Source: Martinezella multihospitum (GTDB lineage Bacteria > Pseudomonadota > Alphaproteobacteria > Rhizobiales > Rhizobiaceae). Taken from it: a DNA stretch of 64,000 nt. Positions 17,609-25,974 of the stretch are shown here, one piece after another. The translations under genes were made by a program, and so were the position numbers. The notes under the pieces were generated by a model. That model did no database searches. It saw only the letters and a program-made list of their open reading frames with translations, and had not been told where the DNA came from. The stretch lies in the NCBI RefSeq assembly GCF_900094585.1, contig NZ_FMAG01000006.1, forward strand, positions 186,001-250,000. The letters are read 5' to 3'. Position 1 is the first letter of the stretch. Each line of letters starts with the position of its first letter.

Positions 17609-18883
17609 TCAACCACGAAGGATGGAGCGGCCGGCATATTTTGCCTGCGGGCCGAGTGCTTCCTCGATGCGGATGAGCTGGTTGTACTTGGCAAGACGGT
17701 CGGAGCGCGACAGCGAGCCGGTCTTGATCTGGCCGCAGTTGGTGGCAACGGCGAGATCGGCAATCGTGGAATCTTCCGTTTCGCCCGAGCGGTGCGACAT
17801 GACGGCCGTGTAGTTGGCCTTGTGCGCGGTCTCGACGGCGTCGAGGGTCTCGGTCAGCGATCCGATCTGGTTGACCTTGACGAGGATCGAGTTGGCAACG
17901 CCCATGTGGATACCGTCGCGCAGGCGAGCGGAGTTGGTGACGAACAGGTCGTCGCCGACAAGCTGGGTCTTCTTGCCGATCAGGTCGGTCAGCGTCTTCC
18001 AGCCTTCCCAGTCGTCTTCAGCCATGCCGTCTTCGATCGAGACGATCGGGTACTTGGCTGCGAGTTCTGCGAGGTATTCAGCCATGGCGCCGGATTCCAG
18101 CGTACGGCCTTCGCCTTCGAGAACGTACTTGCCGTCCTTGAAGAATTCGGTCGAAGCGCAATCGAGGCCGAGAGCGATTTCGTCGCCCGGCTTGTAGCCA
18201 GCCTTTTCGATGGACTTCATGATGAAGTCGAGAGCTGCCGGAGCGCTGGAGAGGCCCGGTGCAAAGCCGCCTTCATCACCGACGTTGGTGTTGTGGCCCT
18301 GCGATGCCAGTTCCTTCTTCAGAACGTGGAAGATTTCCGAGCCCATGCGAACGGCGTCGCGGATGGATTCGGCGCCGATCGGCAGGATCATGAATTCCTG
18401 AAAGTCGATCGGGTTGTCGGCATGAGCGCCGCCGTTGATGATGTTCATCATCGGGACGGGCAGCAGGCGGGCGTGAGCGCCGCCGACATAGCGGTAGAGC
18501 GGCAGGTTGGCGCTCTGGGCGGCAGCCTTGGCAACGGCCAGCGAGACGCCGAGGATGGCGTTGGCGCCGAGACGCGACTTGTTCGGCGTGCCATCGAGTT
18601 CGATCATGATGTTGTCGAGCTGGATCTGGTTTTCGGCATCCATGCCGCCGATCGCGTCGAAGATTTCCGAATTAACGGCTTCGACGGCCTTCTCGACGCC
18701 CTTGCCATGATAGCGCTTGCCGCCATCGCGAAGCTCGACGGCTTCATGCGCGCCGGTCGACGCGCCCGACGGAACCGCCGCGCGGCCCAAGCTGCCATCT
18801 TCGAGGTAGACATCGACTTCGACAGTCGGATTGCCACGGCTGTCGAGAATCTCGCGGGCGATAATGTCGGTGATTGCGGTCAT
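17609..18883 (-). CDS. eno: Enolase
   Basis: Glycolytic enzyme interconverting 2-phosphoglycerate and phosphoenolpyruvate, and a usual RNA-degradosome partner. The 424-residue sequence is full length, with the N-terminal domain (REILDSRGNPTVEVDV, GASTGAHEAVELRDG), metal-binding Asp/Glu residues in LGLDCASTEF, IEDGMAED and VGDDLFVTN, the catalytic lysine just downstream in ILVKVNQIGSLTET, and the signature SHRSGETED. It is monocistronic by layout: a 148-bp gap to kdsA upstream and a terminator downstream. The 18884-18960 region is AT-rich and probably contains its promoter. Confidence 0.98.
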   Translation of the reverse strand: MTAITDIIAREILDSRGNPTVEVDVYLEDGSLGRAAVPSGASTGAHEAVELRDGGKRYHGKGVEKAVEAVNSEIFDAIGGMDAENQIQLDNIMIELDGTPNKSRLGANAILGVSLAVAKAAAQSANLPLYRYVGGAHARLLPVPMMNIINGGAHADNPIDFQEFMILPIGAESIRDAVRMGSEIFHVLKKELASQGHNTNVGDEGGFAPGLSSAPAALDFIMKSIEKAGYKPGDEIALGLDCASTEFFKDGKYVLEGEGRTLESGAMAEYLAELAAKYPIVSIEDGMAEDDWEGWKTLTDLIGKKTQLVGDDLFVTNSARLRDGIHMGVANSILVKVNQIGSLTETLDAVETAHKANYTAVMSHRSGETEDSTIADLAVATNCGQIKTGSLSRSDRLAKYNQLIRIEEALGPQAKYAGRSILRG

Positions 18884-19031
18884 GATAGCTTCCTGCTCGC
18901 TGGTTTATAAATCGATTTAAATCGTCTTAATCGAAGGCGCGGAAATTACAATGGCGATCCGCGCCGCGATTTAGCACTCCTGCAGGCCCGTAACGCAAAT
19001 TCATGTCAGCCTGTTGAATGCCGGCTACATT

Positions 19032-19871
19032 TCAGGCCTTGGCGATGGCGTCGAAGGCCAGCAACTTCTCCAGAAGCCGCGGCATGTCCTTCAGATAGAC
19101 CATGTTCGGGCCGTCGGATGGTGCATTGTCCGGATCCTCGTGCGTCTCGACGAAGAGACCGGCAACGCCGACGGCAACGGCCGCTCGTGCCAGCGTCTCG
19201 ACGAATCGACGATCGCCGCCGGTCGAGCCGCCCTGCCCGCCGGGCTGCTGCACGGAATGGGTCGCATCGAAGACGACAGGCGCGCCCATCGCCGCCATGA
19301 TCGGCAGCGAGCGCATGTCGGAAACCAAGGTGTTATAGCCGAAGGAGGCGCCGCGCTCGCAAAGAAGGATGTTCGGATTGCCGCTATCATTGAGCTTGGC
19401 GAGCACGTTCTTCATGTCCCATGGCGCCAGGAACTGGCCTTTCTTGACGTTGACCACGCGGCCGGTCTTGGCGGCAGCAACCAAAAGATCGGTCTGGCGT
19501 GACAGGAAAGCCGGGATCTGAAGAATATCGACCGTCTTGGAAACGATGGCGCACTGCTCTTCCGTGTGGATGTCGGTCAGGACCGGAAAGCCATATTCCT
19601 TCTTCAGGTCTTCAAAGACTTCCAGTGCCTTTTCCAGGCCGATGCCGCGTTTACCCGACAGCGATGTGCGGTTCGCCTTGTCGAAGGAGGACTTGTAGAC
19701 AAGACCGATGCCGAGCTTGCCGCAGAGCTCCTTCAGGACGCCGGCAACCATGAATGCATGATCGCGGCTTTCCATCTGGCAAGGGCCGGCAATCAGCGAG
19801 AGCTTCGCGCTGTTGGAAAAGAGGACCTTGGAGGCTCCTTCGCCGACGGTCACTTCGGAATTCGTGCTCAT
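19032..19871 (-). CDS. kdsA: KdsA, 3-deoxy-D-manno-octulosonate 8-phosphate synthase
   Basis: Condenses arabinose 5-phosphate and PEP to Kdo-8-phosphate, the precursor of the inner-core Kdo of lipopolysaccharide. The 279-residue TIM barrel shows LIAGPCQMESRDHA near the N-terminus, KSSFDKANRTS, PVLTDIHTEEQ, CERGASFGYNTLVSDMRSL and FDATHSVQQPGGQGG. It overlaps the upstream VOC gene by four bases (ATGA), so the two are translationally coupled, and it lies next to eno, which makes its PEP substrate. Confidence 0.97.
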   Translation of the reverse strand: MSTNSEVTVGEGASKVLFSNSAKLSLIAGPCQMESRDHAFMVAGVLKELCGKLGIGLVYKSSFDKANRTSLSGKRGIGLEKALEVFEDLKKEYGFPVLTDIHTEEQCAIVSKTVDILQIPAFLSRQTDLLVAAAKTGRVVNVKKGQFLAPWDMKNVLAKLNDSGNPNILLCERGASFGYNTLVSDMRSLPIMAAMGAPVVFDATHSVQQPGGQGGSTGGDRRFVETLARAAVAVGVAGLFVETHEDPDNAPSDGPNMVYLKDMPRLLEKLLAFDAIAKA

Positions 19872-20755
19872 ACTATCTCCTCGAAGGCGAACAGCGCGCC
19901 CTCACCGGGCGCCAGTCTTGCCAATATACGATTGTTCTTACGCGTATAGGTGACGCCGTTAGCAGTGAAATGCGACGATGTCACGGAAAGATCGCGCGTT
20001 TTGAAAAGGATTGCCCGCGCCCTGATCCCCGGATCGTTTGTGCGAACAGGCAGATCATAGAATGCCTCCATTCCTTCCGGCGTCAAAATCTCCAGATCGG
20101 CATTGGCGGCCCTGATCGTCAGGCCAAAGGAATGTTCCGTAATGTGCGGGCCACCTAGGACCTCCTCGAAAAAACCGCGATAGACCGCCGGCTTCGGCGC
20201 GCAAAGCGCTACCCGCGCGATGCCGGTCACGCCGTTCTCGTGACGCTCGAGCACGCTGCGGTCAGCCGGCAGCGGATTGATGCGCTGACAGCAGAAAGCG
20301 AGAAAATCCGGCGCGCGCAGATCGGCGGCGAAGGCGAGACGAAAGCCGGCCATGGTTTCCGTTCCATCCGGCATCTTCATCGGACGGGAGAAATCCAGCA
20401 TTTGCCCCGCCGAAATCGCGGCTGCTTTGAAACGCTGTTCATCCGCCACCGCATCATCCGTACCGAATACCACGGCCGAGAAGCCATCCTCCCCCACCCG
20501 GAACCGATAAGCCTGGTCGCGCGCGACGAAAACATTGCCATCCACGATGCTCTTCTCGCATTGCTCCGGAGATGCGACGCCCAGAGGTTCGAGATAGGTT
20601 TTATCGGCAAGGAAGACGCAGGCATTCTGCGTGCCAAAGGGATGGCGCGCATCCGGAGCCACCGTGAAACCGAGCTTGCCAAGGCGTTCGCGCGCCAGAG
20701 CGATGTTGACGGTCGGCAACACGAGATGATCCAGCGGATGCGGGGGCGAAACCAT
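19868..20755 (-). CDS. VOC-superfamily (glyoxalase-like domain) protein
   Basis: A 295-residue protein of the vicinal-oxygen-chelate superfamily with a glyoxalase-like N-terminal half (HPLDHLVLPTVNIALARERLGKLGFTVAPDARHPFGTQNACVFL) and a second, weaker beta-alpha repeat in the C-terminal half. The first half has the His and Glu positions (HLVLP, YLEPLG) that could bind a metal. I start it at ATG 20755, which has AGGAG six bases upstream; the open frame upstream is not conserved-looking. Its stop overlaps the kdsA start. The substrate is unknown. Its coupling to kdsA suggests matched expression, not necessarily a shared pathway. Confidence 0.82.
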   Translation of the reverse strand: MVSPPHPLDHLVLPTVNIALARERLGKLGFTVAPDARHPFGTQNACVFLADKTYLEPLGVASPEQCEKSIVDGNVFVARDQAYRFRVGEDGFSAVVFGTDDAVADEQRFKAAAISAGQMLDFSRPMKMPDGTETMAGFRLAFAADLRAPDFLAFCCQRINPLPADRSVLERHENGVTGIARVALCAPKPAVYRGFFEEVLGGPHITEHSFGLTIRAANADLEILTPEGMEAFYDLPVRTNDPGIRARAILFKTRDLSVTSSHFTANGVTYTRKNNRILARLAPGEGALFAFEEIV

Positions 20756-21100
20756 GACTTCTCCTGTTTGCTTGCGGAAGCAGATTTGCGCCCATCCCCC
20801 GAGCAATTCAAGATGGAAGCATGCAACACCCGAAGCACACGACATGGACCGAAGACAATCTCGCAAACGTGATTGCCGATTCTCTCCCATAGCCGGCTTA
20901 TGCAGTGACCCGCCGCATTCATCCAAATCCTGGGTGCACTGGCGGAACGACAAAGTCCTGGAAGCGAGCAGAGCGGCATTTCCTATATTTTTCCGTGGGT
21001 TAACGCAGATATAGCGCCCCGATGTACCGAGCCGATCCATTCGCAAATGGTAATTATTTAACTGACCCCACAAGGCTTTACCGAAATTTAAGCACTTGCG

Positions 21101-21115
21101 GAACACATATGGAAC
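21101..21115. promoter_or_regulatory. LexA-binding SOS box upstream of lexA
   Basis: GAAC-N7-GAAC, the reverse complement of the alphaproteobacterial LexA consensus GTTC-N7-GTTC. It lies 60 bases upstream of the lexA start and overlaps a likely promoter (TTGCGG at 21096-21101, TATAGT at 21117-21122), so LexA binding should block its own transcription. Confidence 0.88.
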
Positions 21116-21126
21116 ATATAGTGTCC

Positions 21127-21141
21127 GTTCTGGATTTGTTT
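21127..21141. promoter_or_regulatory. Imperfect second SOS box
   Basis: GTTC-N7-GTTT, one mismatch from the consensus, 11 bases downstream of the perfect box and on the other strand. It could give LexA a second, weaker site for fine autoregulation. The single mismatch makes chance possible. Confidence 0.4.
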
Positions 21142-21174
21142 CACCGCTTTTCTTGATTCTGGGGTTCTAAGACG

Positions 21175-21897
21175 ATGTTGACGCGCAAGCAGCAGGAACT
21201 GCTTCTCTTCATTCACGAACGCATGAAGGAATCCGGTGTGCCGCCATCTTTCGACGAGATGAAGGATGCACTGGATCTGGCATCCAAATCCGGCATTCAC
21301 CGCCTGATCACGGCTCTGGAAGAGCGCGGCTTCATCCGCCGGCTGCCGAACCGGGCCAGAGCGCTCGAAGTCATCAAGCTTCCCGATGCCTATAATCCGA
21401 GCCTGCAGCCGCGCCGCGGTTTTTCACCGAGCGTCATCGAAGGCAGCCTCGGCAAGCCGCAGCCCGTTGCCCCGCCGGCTCCGCCGAAGGTGGCAAATGA
21501 CGATCACAATGGCTCGGCGTCCGTACCCGTGATGGGCCGCATCGCTGCCGGCGTTCCGATCTCGGCCATCCAGAACAATACGCACGATATTACCGTCCCC
21601 GCCGACATGCTCGGCTCCGGCGAACATTATGCGCTGGAAGTTCGCGGGGATTCGATGATCGACGCCGGAATTTTCGACGGCGATACGGTCATCATCCGCA
21701 ATTCGACGACGGCCAATCCCGGCGATATCGTCGTGGCACTCGTCGACGATGAAGAGGCCACGTTGAAGCGTTTCCGTCGCAAGGGTGCCTCGATCGCGCT
21801 GGAAGCCGCAAACCCTGCCTATGAAACCCGCATCTTCGGGCCAGATCGCGTCAAGGTTCAGGGCAAGCTCGTCGGCCTTATTCGTCGCTATCACTGA
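21175..21897 (+). CDS. lexA: LexA, SOS-response repressor
   Basis: Self-cleaving repressor of DNA-damage genes. The 240-residue protein has an N-terminal winged helix-turn-helix (about residues 1-65; PPSFDEMKDAL, SGIHRLITALEERGF), a linker rich in Pro/Ala, and the S24 peptidase domain with the cleavage site A125-G126 (GRIAAGVP) and the catalytic pair S160 (RGDSMID) and K198 (ATLKRF). The longer linker than in E. coli LexA is typical of alphaproteobacteria. The SOS boxes upstream show autoregulation. The last 20 bases overlap the end of comEC on the opposite strand. Confidence 0.97.
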   Translation: MLTRKQQELLLFIHERMKESGVPPSFDEMKDALDLASKSGIHRLITALEERGFIRRLPNRARALEVIKLPDAYNPSLQPRRGFSPSVIEGSLGKPQPVAPPAPPKVANDDHNGSASVPVMGRIAAGVPISAIQNNTHDITVPADMLGSGEHYALEVRGDSMIDAGIFDGDTVIIRNSTTANPGDIVVALVDDEEATLKRFRRKGASIALEAANPAYETRIFGPDRVKVQGKLVGLIRRYH

Positions 21898-24355
21898 CCG
21901 GCGAATTGTCAATAACTGGCGACACCTGCGCAACTGGTGCATCGAATTTGCCGGTGCGCCAATCATAGGTTCGATGCCTGGTCCATGGCCGCTGCGGGTT
22001 TTCGAACGCGGCGGAGATGATGGGTTTATCGGTGGTGAGCGCCATTTCGATGGATCCCGTTTTGCGCAATGTCGCACCCGTTATAAGCATCGCGCCCGAG
22101 CGGCAATGGTCCAACCGCAATCGGATTGGCGTGACGACGATGTTCGCCATATCGCAGGCTGAGGGCAAATAGGCTGCGTTCTCGATCGTGACCAATATCG
22201 CGCCGTTTTCGAGGATGGCTGCGCACCATGCTCCTTTCTGGCAGGCGAAACTGCCCTGCAAGGTTCGGTCCAAGGCCTCTTCCATCGCTGTCCGGACTGC
22301 CTTCTGTTCTTCACTGTTCAATCGCTTATGACGATCTGCCTTGCTGATCTGTGGAAGTCTGCTATCGGCAGGGAGCATGGTCGGAGGCTGATGTTCCGCC
22401 GCAACCAGCGCCTTTTGCCATTGTTCGAAAATGAAGGCCTGGGGTCTCTCGCGATTGGTCGCGAGTATATCGTCCTGGCGCAACGCGACCAGGACGCCAT
22501 CTTCGGAGATCATCAGGTCGGGTTTCGGTACGCCAGGTCCGAATGCCGCCAAGCCCGTGGACGAAAGCAATAATAGCAGACCCAGATGGCGAAGCCAGGT
22601 CCGCAATATGCTCATGATCAGGAAGCCGACAATGAATGTCGGCATCAGCCAGGCGGGCTGGCGGCCGAAGGTAATGTCGCCTCCCCAACCGGCCACGGTT
22701 CTTGCAATCACGATGACGAGCTCCAGTCCCTCTCCGGTGACTTTCCAGAAAGGTCCGTCGAGACCGAGCGGCATGAGCAGCATCGCCGCCATGCCGAATG
22801 GCATGACGATAAAGGAGACGATGGGCATAGCCGCGAGATTGGCGGCAAGGCCATATGTCGCCAACCGGTGAAAATGCTCGATCGAGAAGATGGCCGTCGA
22901 CGCGCCGCCGATGAATGAGGTCGACATCACGCCCCCAAAGAAACGCGTGACGAACAATAGTGGACTTAATAGACGGACGCGCGGCAGAATGTTTTCGCGA
23001 TGCCGCCGCCGCTTCCATAGCGAATAGCCCGACACCAGTGCCAGCGTCGCCGCATAGGACATCTGGAAACTCGGGCCGAGCACTTGCGACGGCGACAGTA
23101 CAAGAATGATGATCGCTGAAAGTGCGACATTGCGCAGACTGATCGATGGCCGATCGAAAAGCACAGCCACGAGCATGATCGCCATCATGATGAAGGCACG
23201 CTCGGCGGATACGCCGAAGCCGGAGATGAGGTAATAGGCCGTGACAGTGAGAAGCGCGCCGATGGCTGCGAATTTCTTGGTCGGCCAAGCCTGCGCGACA
23301 CCGGGAAACAAGCTGAACAAATAGCGTAGACCAACATAGAAAATACCGGCCGACAGCGCCATGTTCAGACCGGAAATTGCGATAATATGGGTCAGGCCGG
23401 CAATTCTCAGCGCTTCGGTCGTATCCTTGGAGATTGCGCGTCTCTCATCGGTGACAAGCGCTGCTGCAAAGGCGCCGGTATCTCCCGGCAAGGTTTGCCT
23501 GATCCTGTCGCCAATGCTGTTGCGCAGGCCGGCCAGCCAGATATCGGCGGTATCCATCAGAGAGCTGGCTGCATTATCACCGGCCGGGGACAATAATTCT
23601 GGCGTTCCGTAGGCAAAGCCGTTCGCACCGATACCGTTGAAATAGGAACTGAAGGCGAAATCGTTGAGGCCAAGCAGGGCTGGCCCGGCCGGAGGCGTCA
23701 GCCGCGCCCTGCCCTGAATACGATCACCGAGATCGAACGACTCCGCCTGCTTGCGCACGAAGATCGTAACCCGCTGCGGCGCGCGGCGGATGGATGGCTT
23801 TTCCGTTGCCTCGACGCGGACAACATAGCGCCAGCGTCCATTGTCATAGGATTCCCGTCGCTCGATCTGACCGGTCACAGTCGTCGTCACGGCCGAATCG
23901 AGCATGACAGTGGAAACCCGCCAGCTTTCGCATTGCGCCAGTGCCATGCCCAGACAAAGGAGCATGCCGGCAAAAAGCAGATGGCGAAACAGCCTGCCCG
24001 CCTCCCGCATGAGCGCAAAGCCACTGGTAAAGACCAGCAGGCCTGCAAGAACCGCCTGTGAAGGCGGATCGCTGCCAGCCTTGAACCAGAAAATTGCACC
24101 AAGCCCCATATAGATCGGCGCAAGCAGGATCGCGCGACCATGGGCCGCCTCTTCTTCGATCAACCTAACGGTGCCAAGCCGAATGCGGCTTGATATCCGC
24201 AGCAGCCGAGATGTCAGCCGCGTCTGGTCCTGCGTCCGTTCCCGTCGCTGCACTTCGGCAGGCAAGATATTCGTGGCAACAATAGGACGAGGCTGCGAGA
24301 GCGCCGCAACGTCCCCACCCTCTTTCCGCTGCTCGGATGCCTCCAAATTAGGCAC
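21878..24355 (-). CDS. comEC: ComEC/Rec2-family membrane protein
   Basis: An 825-residue polytopic protein of the ComEC/Rec2 family, which forms the inner-membrane channel for single-stranded DNA in natural transformation. It has a soluble N-terminal OB-fold-like region after two hydrophobic segments (residues 85-290), then the competence domain with the signature GLTHIIAISGLNMAL and at least six further membrane segments, including RAFIMMAIMLVAVLFDRP. The C-terminal region corresponds to the metallo-beta-lactamase domain, but the HxHxDH zinc motif is absent. The gene runs toward lexA and overlaps it by 20 bp tail to tail. Competence is not established in rhizobia, so the role here is uncertain. 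Confidence 0.88.
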   Translation of the reverse strand: MPNLEASEQRKEGGDVAALSQPRPIVATNILPAEVQRRERTQDQTRLTSRLLRISSRIRLGTVRLIEEEAAHGRAILLAPIYMGLGAIFWFKAGSDPPSQAVLAGLLVFTSGFALMREAGRLFRHLLFAGMLLCLGMALAQCESWRVSTVMLDSAVTTTVTGQIERRESYDNGRWRYVVRVEATEKPSIRRAPQRVTIFVRKQAESFDLGDRIQGRARLTPPAGPALLGLNDFAFSSYFNGIGANGFAYGTPELLSPAGDNAASSLMDTADIWLAGLRNSIGDRIRQTLPGDTGAFAAALVTDERRAISKDTTEALRIAGLTHIIAISGLNMALSAGIFYVGLRYLFSLFPGVAQAWPTKKFAAIGALLTVTAYYLISGFGVSAERAFIMMAIMLVAVLFDRPSISLRNVALSAIIILVLSPSQVLGPSFQMSYAATLALVSGYSLWKRRRHRENILPRVRLLSPLLFVTRFFGGVMSTSFIGGASTAIFSIEHFHRLATYGLAANLAAMPIVSFIVMPFGMAAMLLMPLGLDGPFWKVTGEGLELVIVIARTVAGWGGDITFGRQPAWLMPTFIVGFLIMSILRTWLRHLGLLLLLSSTGLAAFGPGVPKPDLMISEDGVLVALRQDDILATNRERPQAFIFEQWQKALVAAEHQPPTMLPADSRLPQISKADRHKRLNSEEQKAVRTAMEEALDRTLQGSFACQKGAWCAAILENGAILVTIENAAYLPSACDMANIVVTPIRLRLDHCRSGAMLITGATLRKTGSIEMALTTDKPIISAAFENPQRPWTRHRTYDWRTGKFDAPVAQVSPVIDNSPVSDSDE

Positions 24356-24636
24356 TCGCCGCCGCCCCCACGCAAAACTACAGCTTTCGCGCGATTTTTG
24401 CCGTCAGCAGGCGGTGAATTCAACCAAAATCGACGCAAGCTGGGCTCAATTGGGCCGGTTTCGCCGCCTAGCATAATTAAAGGCGCTTCTGCAGTGCCCA
24501 AAAGTTGATACTGCATTGCACAATTCAGCGTTAGGATAACTTGGCATTAGGCTCTGGATCATATAGCTAGTCGGTAGTCGCTTAACCTTTTGGCGCTTTT
24601 TATGGCGTCAATCCCGCCAAATCTTGGAGGATCAGC

Positions 24637-25926
24637 ATGACGGAACAAAGCGCGAAACTAACTTGGGGTGAAAAGACGGTGGACCTGCCGGTCAAGACCG
24701 GAACCATCGGCCCGAGTGTCATTGATATTGGTGCCCTTTATAAGAACACCTCCACTTTCACTTACGATCCTGGTTTCACCTCCACCGCGTCGTGCGAGTC
24801 GAGCATTACCTATATCGATGGCGACGAAGGCGTTCTGCTGCACCGCGGCTATCCGATCGATCAGCTGGCCGAACACGGCGATTTCCTCGAAGTTTGCTAC
24901 CTCCTTCTCTACGGCGAACTGCCGACGGCAGCGCAGAAGAAGGACTTCGACTATCGCGTGACCCACCACACGATGGTGCACGAGCAGATGTCGCGCTTCT
25001 TCACCGGCTTCCGCCGCGACGCGCATCCGATGGCCGTCATGTGCGGCTGTGTTGGCGCGCTCTCTGCCTTCTATCACGACTCGACTGATATCACCGATCC
25101 GCACCAGCGCATGGTCGCTAGCCTGCGCATGATCGCCAAGATGCCGACGCTTGCCGCCATGGCCTACAAGTACCATATCGGCCAGCCCTTCGTTTATCCG
25201 AAGAACGACCTCGACTATGCGTCGAACTTCCTGCGCATGTGCTTTGCCGTTCCTTGCGAAGAATATGTCGTCAATCCGGTGCTTGCCCGCGCCATGGACC
25301 GCATCTTCATCCTCCACGCCGATCACGAGCAGAACGCTTCGACCTCGACGGTTCGCCTGGCTGGTTCTTCCGGCGCCAATCCGTTTGCCTGTATCGCAGC
25401 AGGCATCGCCTGCCTCTGGGGACCGGCTCACGGCGGCGCCAACGAAGCGGCATTGAACATGCTGAACGAAATCGGCACGGTCGACCGCATTCCGGAATTC
25501 ATCGCCCGCGCCAAGGACAAGAACGATCCGTTCCGTCTGATGGGCTTCGGCCACCGCGTCTACAAGAACTACGATCCGCGCGCCAAGATCATGCAGAAGA
25601 CGGCGCACGAAGTTCTCGGCGAACTCGGCATCAAGGACGATCCGCTGCTCGACATCGCAATCGAGCTAGAACGCATCGCTCTGACCGATGAATATTTCAT
25701 CGAAAAGAAGCTGTACCCGAACGTCGATTTCTACTCCGGCATCACGCTGAAGGCTCTCGGCTTCCCCACGACCATGTTCACCGTTCTCTTCGCTCTTGCC
25801 CGCACCGTCGGCTGGATCGCTCAGTGGAACGAAATGATCGAGGATCCGCATCAGCGCATCGGCCGTCCGCGCCAGCTCTACACCGGCGCTCCGCTGCGCG
25901 AATACGTGCCTGTTTCCAAGCGCTAA
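24637..25926 (+). CDS. gltA: Citrate synthase
   Basis: TCA-cycle enzyme joining acetyl-CoA and oxaloacetate. The 429-residue sequence is a type II (hexameric, NADH-sensitive type) citrate synthase with SITYIDGDEGVLLHRGYPI in the N-terminal beta region and the catalytic residues in DHEQNAST (His), GFGHRVYKNYDPRA (His) and the Asp of VDFYSG. The start has GGAGG a few bases upstream (cttggaggatcagc). The 281-bp gap upstream, after the comEC start, carries its promoter. A strong bidirectional terminator separates it from the convergent lpxB. Confidence 0.98.
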   Translation: MTEQSAKLTWGEKTVDLPVKTGTIGPSVIDIGALYKNTSTFTYDPGFTSTASCESSITYIDGDEGVLLHRGYPIDQLAEHGDFLEVCYLLLYGELPTAAQKKDFDYRVTHHTMVHEQMSRFFTGFRRDAHPMAVMCGCVGALSAFYHDSTDITDPHQRMVASLRMIAKMPTLAAMAYKYHIGQPFVYPKNDLDYASNFLRMCFAVPCEEYVVNPVLARAMDRIFILHADHEQNASTSTVRLAGSSGANPFACIAAGIACLWGPAHGGANEAALNMLNEIGTVDRIPEFIARAKDKNDPFRLMGFGHRVYKNYDPRAKIMQKTAHEVLGELGIKDDPLLDIAIELERIALTDEYFIEKKLYPNVDFYSGITLKALGFPTTMFTVLFALARTVGWIAQWNEMIEDPHQRIGRPRQLYTGAPLREYVPVSKR

Positions 25927-25949
25927 GCTTCGGTATTGAAACAAAAAAA

Positions 25950-25974
25950 CCGGTCAGAGATGACCGGTTTTTTT
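25950..25974. terminator. Bidirectional terminator between gltA and lpxB
   Basis: CCGGTCA, GAGA loop, TGACCGG, flanked by seven A on the left and seven T on the right, so it works in both directions. The hairpin overlaps the last codons and stop of lpxB (stop at 25954-25956), so the lpxB mRNA 3' end forms within its own coding region. Confidence 0.9.

Larger units (their letters stand above)
20756..21174. other. Divergent intergenic region between the VOC gene and lexA (419 bp)
   Basis: No convincing gene is present. The VOC ribosome-binding site lies at the left end and the lexA promoter with SOS boxes at about 21096-21141. The middle part (20830-21060) has no feature I can name. Short open frames there have no conserved start or coding bias. 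Confidence 0.7.

Noticed and set aside
24356..24636. A gltX gene between comEC and gltA
   Set aside because: I recall glutamyl-tRNA synthetase in that place in some rhizobia, but only 281 bp are available here and nothing resembles gltX. I make no claim of gene loss.
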